Numbered from the stretch's first letter, positions 35,028-46,718 are shown. The stretch: DNA of 62,504 nucleotides from Bacillus thuringiensis (GCF_014932895.1 NZ_JACYOF010000019.1:1-62504), one strand, 5' to 3'. A program made the numbers and translations. Notes: generated by a model from the letters alone, not told the origin.

Positions 35028-36827
35028 ATGAATCATATTATATATTTTATGAAGAAATTATACTCTTCTGCAGGGAAAATTCTGTATGTGAATTTGTTTG
35101 GTATGGTATTAATAAGTTTACTTGAAGGGATAGGTATTATTTTATTAATTCCAATGATAAGTATGACTGGGATAATCAATATAGGCGAGGAGACTTCTTT
35201 TATTGCGCCTGTCTATAATCTTTTACAGAATTCCCCTAAAACCATAAGTCTAACCTCTATTTTAGGTATATATGTATTAATAGTGTTAGGTCAAAATCTA
35301 CTACAAAGAAACATAACGCTACGGGATGCAAAAACTCAACAAGCTTTTATCAGGAAATTAAGAATAGACACATATAGTATGATTTTAAAAGCAAAGTGGA
35401 GTTTTTTTTTAGAGAAAAGGAAAACAAATCTAATAAATATATTAACAACAGAATTAGCTCGTGTTAGTTATGGGGTTAATTTAATTTTACAATTGTTAGC
35501 TTCTGTTCTTTTTACATTCATACAGGTGGGGTTTGCGTTTTTATTATCTCCCAAAATAACTATATTTGTTTTGGGCTTTGGATTATTGTTCTTGGTAGTT
35601 TCTCGTGTTTTTATAAAAAAAGCACGAATACTAGGTGGTAAGACTTCAGAATTGGCAAAAGGCTATCTTTCTGGTATAACAGATCATTTCAATGGAATTA
35701 AAGATATAAAGAGTAATGTTTTGGAAGTATCACGTTTGGATTGGTTCCAATCTATAACAGAAAAGATGAGTAACGAACAAATAGAGTATATGAGAATTAG
35801 GTCGAATTCTCAATTGTTTTATAAAGTTTCAATGGCTATTTTAATTGCATTTTTCATATTTTTATCAGTAAGTATGTTTCAAGCGCAACCTGCCCAATTA
35901 CTATTAATCATTCTCATATTCTCCAGAATATGGCCGCGTTTTACGGCGATTCAATCTAATTTAGAACAGCTGGCTGCAAGTATTCCAGCTTTTAAATCTT
36001 TATGGAAATTACAAGAGGAGTGTAATGAAGCAATTGAAATGCAGGATATATATCAGCAAAAACATATAAAGCCGATTTGTATAGAACAAGGTATTGAATG
36101 CAAGGATGTTTACTTTCGTTATAATAAACAAGAATCTTTATATGCACTTCAAAATATTAATGTGCAAATTCCAATAAATAGTATGACGGCAATTGTAGGA
36201 CATTCTGGTGCTGGGAAAAGTACATTAATTGATGTTTTAATGGGATTAATCCAACCAGAAAAAGGTCAAGTATTAATAGATGGTATTCCTCTTACAACTG
36301 ATAATTTATTGTCATTAAGACGGGCTATTAGCTATGTACCACAAGACCCATTCTTATTTAATGCTAGTATAAGAGAAAATTTATTGATGATTGATCCGAA
36401 TGCAAGTGAAGAAGAAATTTGGGCTGCATTAGAATTTGCGGCGGCAGCTGAATTTGTACGAATGCTTCCAAATGGGCTTGATACACTGATTGGAGATCGT
36501 GGGGTGAGACTTTCAGGTGGTGAACGCCAGCGACTTGTATTAGCTCGGGCCATTTTAAGACAACCGACCATTTTAGTATTAGATGAGGCTACCAGTGCGT
36601 TAGATACTGAAAATGAGGTGAAAATCCAATCAGCATTAGAAAGGTTGAAAGGAACGATGACAATTATTGTTATTGCGCATCGTTTATCTACGATACGCAA
36701 TGCAGATCAAGTTATTGTTTTAGGAAAAGGTGAAATTGTTCAAAAAGGTGAATTTAATCAATTAGCTAAAGAGAGGAAAGGTGTGTTTCGTAATTTATTA
36801 GGGTCACAAATGGAAGTTGGCTCTTAG
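35028..36827 (+). CDS. Lasso peptide ABC exporter (protein D)
   Basis: 599 residues from ATG 35028 (AGGGGGA seven bases upstream). Six-helix exporter domain (about 20-300), then an ABC ATPase: Walker A VGHSGAGKST near 388, signature LSGGERQRL near 495, Walker B ILVLDEATSALD near 515, H-loop AHRLST. It exports the mature lasso peptide and commonly gives immunity. There is no peptidase domain, consistent with B2 doing the cleavage. Last gene of the operon, followed by a terminator. Confidence 0.92.
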   Translation: MNHIIYFMKKLYSSAGKILYVNLFGMVLISLLEGIGIILLIPMISMTGIINIGEETSFIAPVYNLLQNSPKTISLTSILGIYVLIVLGQNLLQRNITLRDAKTQQAFIRKLRIDTYSMILKAKWSFFLEKRKTNLINILTTELARVSYGVNLILQLLASVLFTFIQVGFAFLLSPKITIFVLGFGLLFLVVSRVFIKKARILGGKTSELAKGYLSGITDHFNGIKDIKSNVLEVSRLDWFQSITEKMSNEQIEYMRIRSNSQLFYKVSMAILIAFFIFLSVSMFQAQPAQLLLIILIFSRIWPRFTAIQSNLEQLAASIPAFKSLWKLQEECNEAIEMQDIYQQKHIKPICIEQGIECKDVYFRYNKQESLYALQNINVQIPINSMTAIVGHSGAGKSTLIDVLMGLIQPEKGQVLIDGIPLTTDNLLSLRRAISYVPQDPFLFNASIRENLLMIDPNASEEEIWAALEFAAAAEFVRMLPNGLDTLIGDRGVRLSGGERQRLVLARAILRQPTILVLDEATSALDTENEVKIQSALERLKGTMTIIVIAHRLSTIRNADQVIVLGKGEIVQKGEFNQLAKERKGVFRNLLGSQMEVGS

Positions 36828-36875
36828 AGGAGAAAGAGTGAATGAAGTCTTGTATGAATGTAATTCGAATCGAGT

Positions 36876-36924
36876 AAAAGCCCGAATAATGGTCAGTTAC
36901 AATAGATCTTATTCGGGCTTTTAT
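36876..36924 (+). terminator. Terminator of the lasso operon
   Basis: AAAAGCCCGAATAA / TTATTCGGGCTTTT stem with a 19-nt loop and T-rich tail. Confidence 0.8.
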
Positions 36925-37285
36925 TTGTGCGTTATATAAAGTGCTCCATTATTAACACATTTATTAGTAAACAAAAAATAGATGCATCAAATTCCTCAGC
37001 GGAAATCAAACAATGAATTTTGTATCTTACAAAGTGTCAGTCCACATTAGGAAGGGTACTTCTTTATTACTGCCTTTTTTCGACCATCTATCACTTTGGT
37101 TAAATGATAAAACAAACATCGTATTATACTAACCTGCCGTTTAGTTAAAGAAAGATTTTTAAACAACTGTATTATTTTTTTAAGGGCTTTATTGTAAACT
37201 AAACAATTATATTGTTACTTAACAGAAACGCGTTAATAATTAATGAAATGCATTCTTTTGAATGAACGGAATTCTATCAAAATAT

Positions 37286-37332
37286 AAAAAGAAGATAATT
37301 ACCTATATAAATAAGGTAATTATCTTCTTTTT
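37286..37332. terminator. Bidirectional terminator next to lexA
   Basis: 19-bp perfect stem AAAAAGAAGATAATTACCT / AGGTAATTATCTTCTTTTT, T run on both strands; serves lexA on the minus strand. Confidence 0.9.
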
Positions 37333-37340
37333 ATTATTCT

Positions 37341-37961
37341 TTAATGCAAATCACGATAGACACCAATTACTTTTCCGATAACTGACACTTGCTTTAGAAT
37401 GATAGGTTCTAATGAAGAGTTTTCCGGTTGTAGACGGAAATGGTCTTTTTCTTTATAGAAGCGTTTAACCGTTGCTTCGTTGTCTTCTGTTAATGCAACT
37501 ACAATTTCACCATTGTATGCAGATTGTTGTTGGCGAACTACAACTAAGTCACCATCAAAGATACCCGCTTCAATCATACTATCTCCAGAAATACGTAACA
37601 TAAACACTTGGTCTGCTCCAGCAACAATACTAGCAGGAAGTGGGAAGTGCTCCTCTACACTTTCAACCGCTGTAATTGGTAATCCAGCAGTAACTTTTCC
37701 GACGATTGGAACTTGAATAACAGATTGTGTTTCTGTATCCATTCGGTCATCACCTAAAATTTCGATTGCTCGTGGTTTTGTTGGATCGCGTCGGATATAG
37801 CCCTTTTCTTCTAGTCGTGATAAATGTCCGTGCACTGTAGAACTAGAAGCGAGGCCGACTGCTTGACCGATTTCACGTACGGAAGGTGGATATCCTTTTT
37901 CTTGTACTTTTAGCTTAATAAAGTCGAGAATGTCTTGCTGGCGTTTCGTTAACTTTTCCAT
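37341..37961 (-). CDS. lexA: SOS repressor LexA
   Basis: 206 residues from the ATG at 37961 ([21 protein letters not shown] upstream), chosen over the longer open frame. Winged helix 1-70, then the autoprotease domain: Ala-Gly cleavage site in [11 protein letters not shown], catalytic Ser in [15 protein letters not shown] and Lys in ATVKRFYK. It represses SOS genes until RecA filaments trigger self-cleavage. Divergent from yneB, with a LexA box in the shared upstream region. Confidence 0.96.
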   Translation of the reverse strand: MEKLTKRQQDILDFIKLKVQEKGYPPSVREIGQAVGLASSSTVHGHLSRLEEKGYIRRDPTKPRAIEILGDDRMDTETQSVIQVPIVGKVTAGLPITAVESVEEHFPLPASIVAGADQVFMLRISGDSMIEAGIFDGDLVVVRQQQSAYNGEIVVALTEDNEATVKRFYKEKDHFRLQPENSSLEPIILKQVSVIGKVIGVYRDLH

Positions 37962-38028
37962 GTTTTCTAACACCTCGTTTTCTTTCATTTTTCTTATTAA
38001 TAAGTATAACATGTGAAAAAACATTCTA

Positions 38029-38054
38029 CAAACATAAGTTCGAACAAAAGGTAA
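38029..38054. promoter_or_regulatory. LexA (SOS) boxes in the lexA-yneB intergenic region
   Basis: CAAACATAAGTTCG (38029-38042) is a near-perfect CGAAC-N4-GTTCG box read on the minus strand. It overlaps a weaker half-site, CGAACAAAAGGTAA (38041-38054). Position fits control of both lexA and the yneB operon. Confidence 0.75.
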
Positions 38055-38759
<705 letters not shown>

Positions 38760-38786
38760 CTATTGTATGATAATAATCAGTTTTGA

Positions 38787-39044
<258 letters not shown>

Positions 39045-39070
39045 AAGATGGGCGAAGCCCATCTTTTTTT
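39045..39070. terminator. Terminator between ynzC and the 5'-nucleotidase gene
   Basis: AAAAGATGGGC-gaa-GCCCATCTTTT with A and T runs on either side, so it can serve both convergent genes. Confidence 0.9.
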
Positions 39071-39084
39071 ATTTGTTAAAATCA

Positions 39085-40674
39085 TTATGTAATAACTCTC
39101 CAGTTGTTATTCACTGTTGCTTTTATCGTTTTATGTTCCAATATATAATTAGCGATAAGTTCAGAAATATCTGTTGGTATGTCTTTTACTACAGGCTTAT
39201 TTTGAAACATAAAAAAGTTCCCGCCACCGCTTGCACGATAATTATTCATAACAACGTCATATTCTTCATTCATATTAAGAGGAGCGCCTTTATACTGTAA
39301 AGACTCTACTCTCTCACCAATTGGTTTTGAAATGTTTAATACATACGAAACCCCTTCCCACATATCGTAATTATAGTGTGCAGGCTTTGGTTCTATGAAT
39401 GCAGGATTAACAATTATATCCCCATCCTCATTTAATGTGAAATAAGTAGCAGAGAGTTCGAGAGCATCTTTTATATCTGCTCCAGTCACTCGAATAACTT
39501 TTAATGTGTTTGGGTAAATATAATTGGAAACGATATTTCGCATTGTGACATGTTTCGGGAATCCTGTAGATGTATTATGAAACAAACTTGTACAAGAAAT
39601 TGAAACGTTAGCTATCTCCATCTGTATTTTATTTATGAATTCAATAAAAGGATGGTCTTGCAAACGAGTTTGCATAGCATCTGAAATTTGCATGTCCCCG
39701 TGGATGATTCCGATAGGTTGATCAAGCCATTTTTGTGTTTTCTCTTCATAATCGGCTACCAAGGAAAGAACATTTGGATCTGCCTCAATTCCTTGCACAG
39801 TCAAAAGTTCTGAATAACTCTCTTTTTTTATCCACTCTTGTCCTGTTTTTTCAAATGTTACTGTTACTTTTCCAACTGAATGTCCATTACACCCAGTCTG
39901 TAAAAGTGTTACACCATTATCCAAAGTTTGAGCGATTTCTCGGTGTTGGTGGCCTGTTAGTAAAATATCTATGCCTTCAATTTCATGACACATTGCATAT
40001 CCTTGGTTTTCGCCTGTTAAAGCTTCAGTCGGTACCCCAGTTTGTAAATCGCGTTCAAATCCTCCGTGATAGGCTACGACTAGTAAATCTGGTTTCTCGT
40101 GTTCGCGGATGCAAGAAACCCACTTTTTTGTAGTTTTTAATGCATCTTCAAATAGTAAATTTTTAATATGGTGGGCTTGTTCCCAATTTGGGATGTAATG
40201 CGTTGTTACCCCTAAAATAGCAATTTTTATATTTGATTCGATATGTTTTATTATATAAGGTTTTCCGAAATAAGGCTCTTTTATGTTTTTATCCAAAATA
40301 TTTGCTGATAGGTACGGGAAGTTTGTAGTATCTACAGCACGATTTAATATATCCATTCCATAATTAAATTCATGATTGCCGATAATTGCAGTGTCATACT
40401 CTAAGTAGTTGGCTAATAAGGACATTGGATTTTTCTTATCTTTTTCGTATGTAGCGTAATGATAAGTAAATGGTGTTCCTTGTATAAAGTCACCGTTATC
40501 AATTAAAAGAACGTTTGCATTTTGAGAACGTTCTTTTTTTATAAGAGTAGAAATTTTAGCTAAACCAATTTCTGCTTTGGAGTTATCTTGGTAGTGAATT
40601 GGATACACAGTACCATGTACATCACTTGTTAATAAAATATTTAAAGTTACAATTTGATTTTGATTCAACACCAT
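39085..40674 (-). CDS. Metallophosphoesterase / 5'-nucleotidase family enzyme
   Basis: 529 residues. N-terminal calcineurin-type domain with metal ligands in LLTSDVHGTVYPI, GDFIQGTPF, GNHEFNYG and GHQHRE; the C-terminal 5'-nucleotidase domain (about 330-500) has RASGGGNFFMF near 475. No signal peptide, so it acts in the cytoplasm, unlike the secreted YfkN-type enzymes. It probably hydrolyses nucleotides or other phosphoesters. Monocistronic, convergent with ynzC. Confidence 0.87.
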   Translation of the reverse strand: MVLNQNQIVTLNILLTSDVHGTVYPIHYQDNSKAEIGLAKISTLIKKERSQNANVLLIDNGDFIQGTPFTYHYATYEKDKKNPMSLLANYLEYDTAIIGNHEFNYGMDILNRAVDTTNFPYLSANILDKNIKEPYFGKPYIIKHIESNIKIAILGVTTHYIPNWEQAHHIKNLLFEDALKTTKKWVSCIREHEKPDLLVVAYHGGFERDLQTGVPTEALTGENQGYAMCHEIEGIDILLTGHQHREIAQTLDNGVTLLQTGCNGHSVGKVTVTFEKTGQEWIKKESYSELLTVQGIEADPNVLSLVADYEEKTQKWLDQPIGIIHGDMQISDAMQTRLQDHPFIEFINKIQMEIANVSISCTSLFHNTSTGFPKHVTMRNIVSNYIYPNTLKVIRVTGADIKDALELSATYFTLNEDGDIIVNPAFIEPKPAHYNYDMWEGVSYVLNISKPIGERVESLQYKGAPLNMNEEYDVVMNNYRASGGGNFFMFQNKPVVKDIPTDISELIANYILEHKTIKATVNNNWRVIT

Positions 40675-40853
40675 TCACCTTTTCTATTGTTATCTTTCAA
40701 TTAATCATATCAAATATGTGGAGAGAATTTTAATGTGAATGTATAGAATGTGTAAAGATTCTGTAAATAAGCAATTATTTGTAAAAATGTGTGATATATT
40801 TTTTCATGTTTATGGAAGGTTATTTTATAATAACAAAAAATGGAGGCATTAAC

Positions 40854-41792
40854 ATGTTGAAAAAAGTTTTTGCAATGAGCACAACAGCTGTACTAGCAGC
40901 GGGATTATTAAGTGGCTGTGGAACGAAGGAATCAAGTGCAAGTAAAAATGAAGATACGAAAAAAGGCTATGTACCGAAGACGTTAAATGTTCAATTCGTT
41001 CCTTCTCAAAATGCAGATACGTTAGAGGCGAAGGCAAAACCATTGGAAAAGCTATTAAGTGATAAATTAAACATTCCAGTAAAGGTTAGTATTTCAACGA
41101 ATTACAATACAATTGTAGAAGCGATGGCCTCTAAGCAAGTAGATGTAGGTTTTTTACCTCCAACAGCGTATGTGTTAGCACATGAGAAAAAGGCCGCAAA
41201 TGTAATTTTACAGGCACAACGTTTTGGGGTAGAGGATGAAACAGGAGCTCCCACAAAAGAATTAGTAGATTTTTATAAATCTGAGTTTGTTGTTAAGAAA
41301 GATTCTAATATTAATAGTGTAAAAGATTTAAAAGGTAAAAAAATTGGCTATCAAGATGTAACGTCATCAGCGGGGTATGTATGGCCTGCAGCTGTATTGT
41401 TAAAAGAGGGAATTGATCCGTTAAAAGATGTGAAACCTGTTACATTAAAGGGTCATGATCAGTCACTTATTGCTCTTTTAAATGGTGATGTAGATGCAGC
41501 TGTTGTATTCCAAGATGCTCGTAATATTGTAAAAAAAGATTATCCGAATATATTTGACCAAACGAAAATAGTGAAATTTACAGAAAAAATTCCAAACGAT
41601 ACGATTTCTGTACGCTCTGATTTAGATGCAGAGTGGAGCAAGAAATTACAAGATGCTTTCATTGAAATTGGAAAGAATGAGGAAGGTCGCAAAATCATTA
41701 AAGAAGTATACTCACACGAAGGATACGTTAAATCTGATGATAGTAAATTTGATATCGTTCGTGAATATGGAAAGAAAGTGAAAACACAATAA
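40854..41792 (+). CDS. phnD: Phosphonate-type ABC transporter substrate-binding lipoprotein
   Basis: 312 residues from ATG 40854 (TGGAGGC upstream; the longer open frame lacks a signal). Lipoprotein signal with lipobox LLSGC near residue 21. PhnD family motifs: FVPSQNADTLEAKAKPLEKLL, VDVGFLPPTAY, and ITSSAGY-type segment YQDVTSSAGYVWPAAVL. It captures phosphonate, phosphite or a related anion for the CEE importer encoded next. No C-P lyase genes are nearby, so the ligand could also be another oxyanion. Confidence 0.9.
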   Translation: MLKKVFAMSTTAVLAAGLLSGCGTKESSASKNEDTKKGYVPKTLNVQFVPSQNADTLEAKAKPLEKLLSDKLNIPVKVSISTNYNTIVEAMASKQVDVGFLPPTAYVLAHEKKAANVILQAQRFGVEDETGAPTKELVDFYKSEFVVKKDSNINSVKDLKGKKIGYQDVTSSAGYVWPAAVLLKEGIDPLKDVKPVTLKGHDQSLIALLNGDVDAAVVFQDARNIVKKDYPNIFDQTKIVKFTEKIPNDTISVRSDLDAEWSKKLQDAFIEIGKNEEGRKIIKEVYSHEGYVKSDDSKFDIVREYGKKVKTQ

Positions 41793-41805
41793 TACATATG
41801 GCAAT

Positions 41806-41850
41806 GGCAGCTAACTGGAAAGTATATGGTTTCGGTTAGTTTGCCGTTTT
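41806..41850 (+). terminator. Hairpin between phnD and phnC, attenuator-like
   Basis: Imperfect stem GGCAGCTAAC / GTTAGTTTGCC followed by GTTTTT. Typical of binding-protein genes, which need more product than the membrane components encoded downstream. Confidence 0.6.
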
Positions 41851-41887
41851 TCGGTTATTGAGAATATATAGAAGGTAGGTAAGAGGT

Positions 41888-42661
41888 GTGATAGAGTTTC
41901 GAAATGTCTCCAAAGTGTATCCGAATGGTACAAAAGGATTGAATGATATAAACTTGAAAATTCAAAAGGGTGAGTTTGTTGTAATGGTCGGTCTATCAGG
42001 GGCGGGAAAATCTACACTTCTCAGATCGGTAAATCGCCTTCATGAGATCACAGAAGGAGAAATTATTATTGAAGGTGAGTCGATTACTGCTGCAAAAGGA
42101 AAAGGGTTACGACGCATGCGGAGAGATATTGGTATGATTTTTCAAAGTTTTAACCTTGTAAAGCGTTCAACGGTACTGAAGAATGTACTAGCTGGTCGTG
42201 TTGGATATCATTCGACATTGCGTACAACGTTAGGATTGTTTCCGAAAGAGGATTTAGAGCTTGCCTTTCAGGCGTTGAAAAGGGTGAATATTTTAGAAAA
42301 AGCATATGTACGGGCTGATGAGTTATCAGGAGGACAACAGCAACGTGTATCGATAGCGAGAGCATTGGCGCAAGAAGCGAAAATCATATTGGCTGATGAA
42401 CCTGTTGCATCTTTAGATCCGCTCACAACAAAGCAAGTACTGGATGATTTGAAAAAAATTAATGAGGATTTTGGAATTACGACAATTGTAAACTTACATT
42501 CTATTGATTTAGCTAGACAATATGCTACACGCATTATCGGGTTACATGCAGGAGAAATTGTTTTTGATGGTTTAGTAGAAGAGGCAACGGATGAAAAATT
42601 TGCTGAAATTTATGGAAACGTAGCTCAGAAAAGCGAATTATTAGAGGTGGCAGCTAAATGA
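41888..42661 (+). CDS. phnC: Phosphonate-type ABC transporter ATP-binding protein
   Basis: 257 residues, starting at GTG 41888 with AGAGGTG upstream. Walker [11 protein letters not shown]-loop, signature [15 protein letters not shown], Walker [12 protein letters not shown]. PhnC-type segment [28 protein letters not shown] is characteristic of the family (no part over 20 residues is informative alone). It overlaps the first permease by the ATGA motif. Confidence 0.92.
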   Translation: MIEFRNVSKVYPNGTKGLNDINLKIQKGEFVVMVGLSGAGKSTLLRSVNRLHEITEGEIIIEGESITAAKGKGLRRMRRDIGMIFQSFNLVKRSTVLKNVLAGRVGYHSTLRTTLGLFPKEDLELAFQALKRVNILEKAYVRADELSGGQQQRVSIARALAQEAKIILADEPVASLDPLTTKQVLDDLKKINEDFGITTIVNLHSIDLARQYATRIIGLHAGEIVFDGLVEEATDEKFAEIYGNVAQKSELLEVAAK

Positions 42662-43452
42662 ATGATGTGACGATATATTCGAAATCGATACCGAAGCCAC
42701 CGAGTAAGTTGAAACATATGTTAACGTTTATTTTAGTTATTTTAATGTTGTGGGGCAGTAGTGTACAGGTAGATGCATCATTTTCAAAACTAGTAGTTGG
42801 TTTTCCTAATATGATGGATTTATTGAAAGAAATGGTACCGCCAGATTGGAGTTATTTTCAAGTTATTACAACAGCAATGTTAGATACAATCCGTATGGCG
42901 ATTATTGGGACGACTTTAGGAGCGATTTTAGCCATTCCACTTGCACTATTTGCGGCAAGTAATGTGTTTACTAGCGCATTTTTGTACAGTCCAGCTCGAT
43001 TGATTTTAAATCTTATCCGCACGATACCGGATTTATTATTAGCGGCCATTTTTGTAGCGATTTTTGGGATAGGACCACTACCAGGTATTTTGGCCCTTAC
43101 ATTTTTTTCGGTTGGACTCGTAGCGAAATTATTGTATGAGTCTATTGAATCCATTGACCCAGGTCCATTAGAAGCGATGACAGCTGTAGGAGCGAATAAA
43201 GTGCAATGGATTGTTTATGGGGTAATTCCGCAAGTGAGAGCGCACTTTGTCTCCTATGTACTTTATACATTTGAGGTGAATGTACGTGCAGCAGCTGTTC
43301 TAGGTTTAGTAGGAGCAGGAGGCATTGGATTATATTATGATCGTACACTTGGATTTTTACAATATCAACAAACTGCTTCTATTATTATTTATACCCTTGT
43401 TGTTGTATTGTTAATTGATTATATAAGTACATTGTTGCGGGAGAAATTATAA
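42658..43452 (+). CDS. phnE: Phosphonate-type ABC transporter permease 1
   Basis: 264 residues. About six membrane helices, with the EAA-type coupling motif in [21 protein letters not shown] near residue 176 and the PhnE ending [16 protein letters not shown]. Paired with the second permease to form the heterodimeric channel. Start overlaps the phnC stop (ATGA); its stop overlaps the next start. Confidence 0.92.
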   Translation: MNDVTIYSKSIPKPPSKLKHMLTFILVILMLWGSSVQVDASFSKLVVGFPNMMDLLKEMVPPDWSYFQVITTAMLDTIRMAIIGTTLGAILAIPLALFAASNVFTSAFLYSPARLILNLIRTIPDLLLAAIFVAIFGIGPLPGILALTFFSVGLVAKLLYESIESIDPGPLEAMTAVGANKVQWIVYGVIPQVRAHFVSYVLYTFEVNVRAAAVLGLVGAGGIGLYYDRTLGFLQYQQTASIIIYTLVVVLLIDYISTLLREKL

Positions 43453-44255
43453 TGAGTAAAACGACGATGATTGTGCCAAAACGGAAGAAACCAAGTGTAT
43501 ATCGCTGGATTATTTTTATAGCACTTACAGTTATATATGTATGGGCCTTTTCAGGAGTCCCGTTAGAGGGAATAAAAGATACAGCGGGAGAAATTACAAA
43601 AGCAATTATGACAGGTGTATTGAACCCGGATCGGGCATATGTATCTTTGCCAGATGGTGAAGATTTATTACATGGATTAATTGATACGTTGGCAATTGCG
43701 ATATTAGGTACATTTATTTCTGCTTTTTTATCTGTTCCATTTGCCTTTTGGGCGGCAACGAATATGAGTAGTGGAAAATTAACTTCAGGAACTGGGAAAT
43801 TTGTACTTAGTTTTGTTCGTACATTTCCTGAATTAGTTATGGCTCTTTTATTTATAAAAGCTGTTGGTCCAGGCTCTTTTGCCGGAGTTCTAGCTTTAGG
43901 GTTACACTCTATTGGAATGTTAGGAAAACTATATTCAGAAGGAATTGAAAATATAGATAAGGGACCGACGGAAGCGTTAATAGCAACTGGTGCAAATCGG
44001 TTTCAAATACTTTGGTATGCAGTATTACCACAAGTGTTACCGGATTTTCTATCGTATACGTTATACAGGTTCGAAATTAATGTGCGGTCCGCTGCGATTT
44101 TAGGTGTAATTGGAGCAGGAGGCATTGGTACGCCGCTAATTTTTGCGTTAAGTTCACGGAATTGGTCCCGTGTAGGAATTATTTTATTAGGCATCATTTT
44201 AATGGTAATTATAATTGATTTTATTTCAAGTTCGATTCGTAAACGGATTGTTTAA
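43452..44255 (+). CDS. phnE: Phosphonate-type ABC transporter permease 2
   Basis: 267 residues, paralog of the preceding gene: EAA motif in TEALIATGANRFQILWYAVLP and ending VRSAAILGVIGAGGIGTPL. The start codon shares its first base with the preceding stop region, so both are translationally coupled. Last gene of the four-gene importer operon, followed by a terminator. Confidence 0.92.
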   Translation: MSKTTMIVPKRKKPSVYRWIIFIALTVIYVWAFSGVPLEGIKDTAGEITKAIMTGVLNPDRAYVSLPDGEDLLHGLIDTLAIAILGTFISAFLSVPFAFWAATNMSSGKLTSGTGKFVLSFVRTFPELVMALLFIKAVGPGSFAGVLALGLHSIGMLGKLYSEGIENIDKGPTEALIATGANRFQILWYAVLPQVLPDFLSYTLYRFEINVRSAAILGVIGAGGIGTPLIFALSSRNWSRVGIILLGIILMVIIIDFISSSIRKRIV

Positions 44256-44561
44256 CTTATTTTAAAAAGCATCGAAGTTAGATGCTTTTTTGTATTTATA
44301 AAGGTTTATCCAAACAAAGAAGGTATATAAGCAGTTAGTATACTTGTATAAATATACAGATAATTCCCTTTCTTTTTAAAATAAAAATAATGAAAGAGTA
44401 TGTCATATTGAATGCCCATACATTCCCGGAATCATTGGATTTTTTATGGGAAATCAAAAAAATATCAACATATTTGTCGATACATGTTGTATAATCTTGC
44501 GTGGGAAGCTATCATATAAATGTATAAAACGTTTACTAATATAAGCGAAGGGAAGAATAGC
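44256..44561. other. 306-nt gap: phn terminator and tkt leader
   Basis: After the terminator there is A+T-rich sequence with a perfect -10 box, TATAAT, at 44490-44495 (70 nt before tkt) but no good -35 hexamer 17 nt upstream. No gene. Confidence 0.6.
44264..44291 (+). terminator. Terminator of the phn operon
   Basis: AAAAAGCATC / GATGCTTTTTT stem with a 7-nt loop and T run. Confidence 0.88.
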
Positions 44562-46562
44562 ATGTCACATTCAATCGAACAACTTTCTATCAACACGATT
44601 CGCACATTATCCATCGATGCGATTGAAAAAGCAAACTCTGGTCACCCAGGAATGCCAATGGGTGCAGCACCAATGGCTTATACATTATGGACTCAATTTA
44701 TGAAACATAATCCAAATAACCCAACGTGGTTTAACCGTGATCGTTTCGTATTATCTGCAGGTCATGGTTCAATGTTATTATACAGCCTACTTCACCTATC
44801 TGGTTATGATGTAACAATGGATGACTTAAAGAACTTCCGTCAATGGGGAAGCAAAACTCCAGGACATCCTGAGTACGGTCATACTCCAGGTGTAGACGCA
44901 ACTACTGGTCCACTTGGACAAGGTATTGCAACTGCTGTAGGTATGGCAATGGCTGAAAGACATTTAGCGGCTAAATATAACCGTGATGCGTATAATGTAG
45001 TAGATCATTATACATACGCTATTTGTGGTGATGGAGATTTAATGGAAGGCGTTTCTGCTGAAGCATCTTCATTAGCTGCTCATTTACAATTAGGTCGTCT
45101 TGTTGTGCTTTACGATTCAAACGATATTTCATTAGATGGCGATTTAAATCGTTCATTCTCTGAAAGTGTAGAAGATCGTTACAAAGCATACGGATGGCAA
45201 GTAATCCGTGTTGAGGATGGAAACGATATTGAGGCAATCGCGAAAGCAATTGAAGAAGCGAAAGCTGACGAAAAACGCCCAACGCTAATTGAAGTAAGAA
45301 CGACAATTGGTTTCGGTTCTCCAAACAAATCAGGAAAATCAGCTTCACATGGTTCTCCACTTGGTGTAGAAGAAACAAAATTAACGAAAGAAGCATACGC
45401 TTGGACTGCTGAGCAAGACTTCCATGTAGCAGAAGAAGTATATGACAACTTCCGTAAAACAGTACAAGATGCTGGTGAAACTGCACAAGCAGCGTGGAAC
45501 ACAATGTTAGGTGAATATGCACAAGCATACCCAGAATTAGCAAACGAATTGCAAGTGGCAATGAATGGTCTTCTTCCAGAAGGTTGGGAGCAAAACTTAC
45601 CAACTTATGAATTAGGATCAAAAGCAGCAACTCGTAATTCTTCTGGTGCTGTAATTAATGCAATTGCAGAGTCTGTACCATCATTCTTCGGTGGATCTGC
45701 TGACCTTGCTGGTTCTAACAAAACATACATGAATAACGAAAAAGACTTCACAAGAGATGATTACAGCGGTAAAAACATTTGGTACGGTGTACGTGAGTTC
45801 GCAATGGGCGCAGCAATGAACGGTATTGCACTACATGGTGGTTTAAAAACTTACGGTGGTACGTTCTTCGTATTCTCTGACTACTTACGTCCAGCAATTC
45901 GCCTTGCAGCATTAATGCAATTGCCAGTAACGTATGTATTCACACATGACAGTATTGCTGTTGGAGAAGATGGTCCAACACATGAACCAATCGAACAATT
46001 AGCAGCGCTTCGTGCAATGCCAAACGTTTCTGTTATCCGTCCAGCTGACGGTAACGAATCTGTTGCAGCTTGGAGACTAGCTCTAGAATCTACAAAAACA
46101 CCAACTGCTTTAGTATTAACTCGTCAAGACCTTCCAACATTAGAGGGCGCAAAAGACGATACGTATGAAAAAGTAGCAAAAGGCGCATATGTAGTTTCTG
46201 CAAGCAAGAAAGAAACGGCTGATGTAATCTTACTTGCAACTGGATCTGAAGTAAGTCTAGCTGTTGAAGCACAAAAAGCGTTAGCAGTAGACGGTGTTGA
46301 TGCAGCTGTTGTCAGCATGCCATCTATGGATCGCTTTGAAGCTCAAACTGCTGAGTACAAAGAATCTGTATTACCAAAAGCAGTAACAAAACGTTTCGCA
46401 ATCGAAATGGGTGCTACAATCGGATGGCACCGTTACGTAGGTCTTGATGGAGATGTACTAGGTATCGATACATTCGGTGCTTCTGCTCCTGGTGAGAAGA
46501 TTATGGAAGAGTATGGATTTACTGTAGAGAACGTTGTTCGTAAAGTAAAAGAAATGCTTTAA
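44562..46562 (+). CDS. tkt: Transketolase
   Basis: 666 residues from ATG 44562 ([29 protein letters not shown] upstream). TPP-binding domain with GHPGMPMG and [17 protein letters not shown], a pyrimidine-binding domain with [20 protein letters not shown] and the C-terminal domain. It exchanges two-carbon units in the pentose phosphate pathway. Codon use is strongly biased, as expected for an abundant enzyme. Monocistronic with its own terminator. Confidence 0.96.
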   Translation: MSHSIEQLSINTIRTLSIDAIEKANSGHPGMPMGAAPMAYTLWTQFMKHNPNNPTWFNRDRFVLSAGHGSMLLYSLLHLSGYDVTMDDLKNFRQWGSKTPGHPEYGHTPGVDATTGPLGQGIATAVGMAMAERHLAAKYNRDAYNVVDHYTYAICGDGDLMEGVSAEASSLAAHLQLGRLVVLYDSNDISLDGDLNRSFSESVEDRYKAYGWQVIRVEDGNDIEAIAKAIEEAKADEKRPTLIEVRTTIGFGSPNKSGKSASHGSPLGVEETKLTKEAYAWTAEQDFHVAEEVYDNFRKTVQDAGETAQAAWNTMLGEYAQAYPELANELQVAMNGLLPEGWEQNLPTYELGSKAATRNSSGAVINAIAESVPSFFGGSADLAGSNKTYMNNEKDFTRDDYSGKNIWYGVREFAMGAAMNGIALHGGLKTYGGTFFVFSDYLRPAIRLAALMQLPVTYVFTHDSIAVGEDGPTHEPIEQLAALRAMPNVSVIRPADGNESVAAWRLALESTKTPTALVLTRQDLPTLEGAKDDTYEKVAKGAYVVSASKKETADVILLATGSEVSLAVEAQKALAVDGVDAAVVSMPSMDRFEAQTAEYKESVLPKAVTKRFAIEMGATIGWHRYVGLDGDVLGIDTFGASAPGEKIMEEYGFTVENVVRKVKEML

Positions 46563-46571
46563 TGATTTTAG

Positions 46572-46600
46572 AAAAATCTCTCCAGCATGGGGAGATTTTT
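46572..46600 (+). terminator. Terminator of tkt
   Basis: AAAAATCTCTCC / GGGGAGATTTTT hairpin with T-rich tail. Confidence 0.88.
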
Positions 46601-46718
46601 CTATGTAAATGAGTTTTTTCGACAGAAAAAGTTTTTTATCTCTCCGCAGTCAGACAATCATTGCAAATTTTCTTATATATAATGAAGAGAAAAGGTTGTC
46701 CAGATTGGGAGGCGAAAA

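Larger units (their letters stand above)
36828..37340. other. 513-nt gap between lasso operon and lexA
   Basis: Besides the two terminators, about 360 bp (36925-37285) hold no ORF. An imperfect palindrome, ACTAACCTGCCGTTTAGT (37129-37146), and scattered coding-like fragments on the minus strand suggest a decayed insertion sequence, but I cannot identify one. Confidence 0.6.

Noticed and set aside
45019-45630. 203-codon open frame on the minus strand inside tkt
   Set aside because: Antisense shadow of a highly biased gene; leucine- and histidine-rich composition with no motif or binding site.
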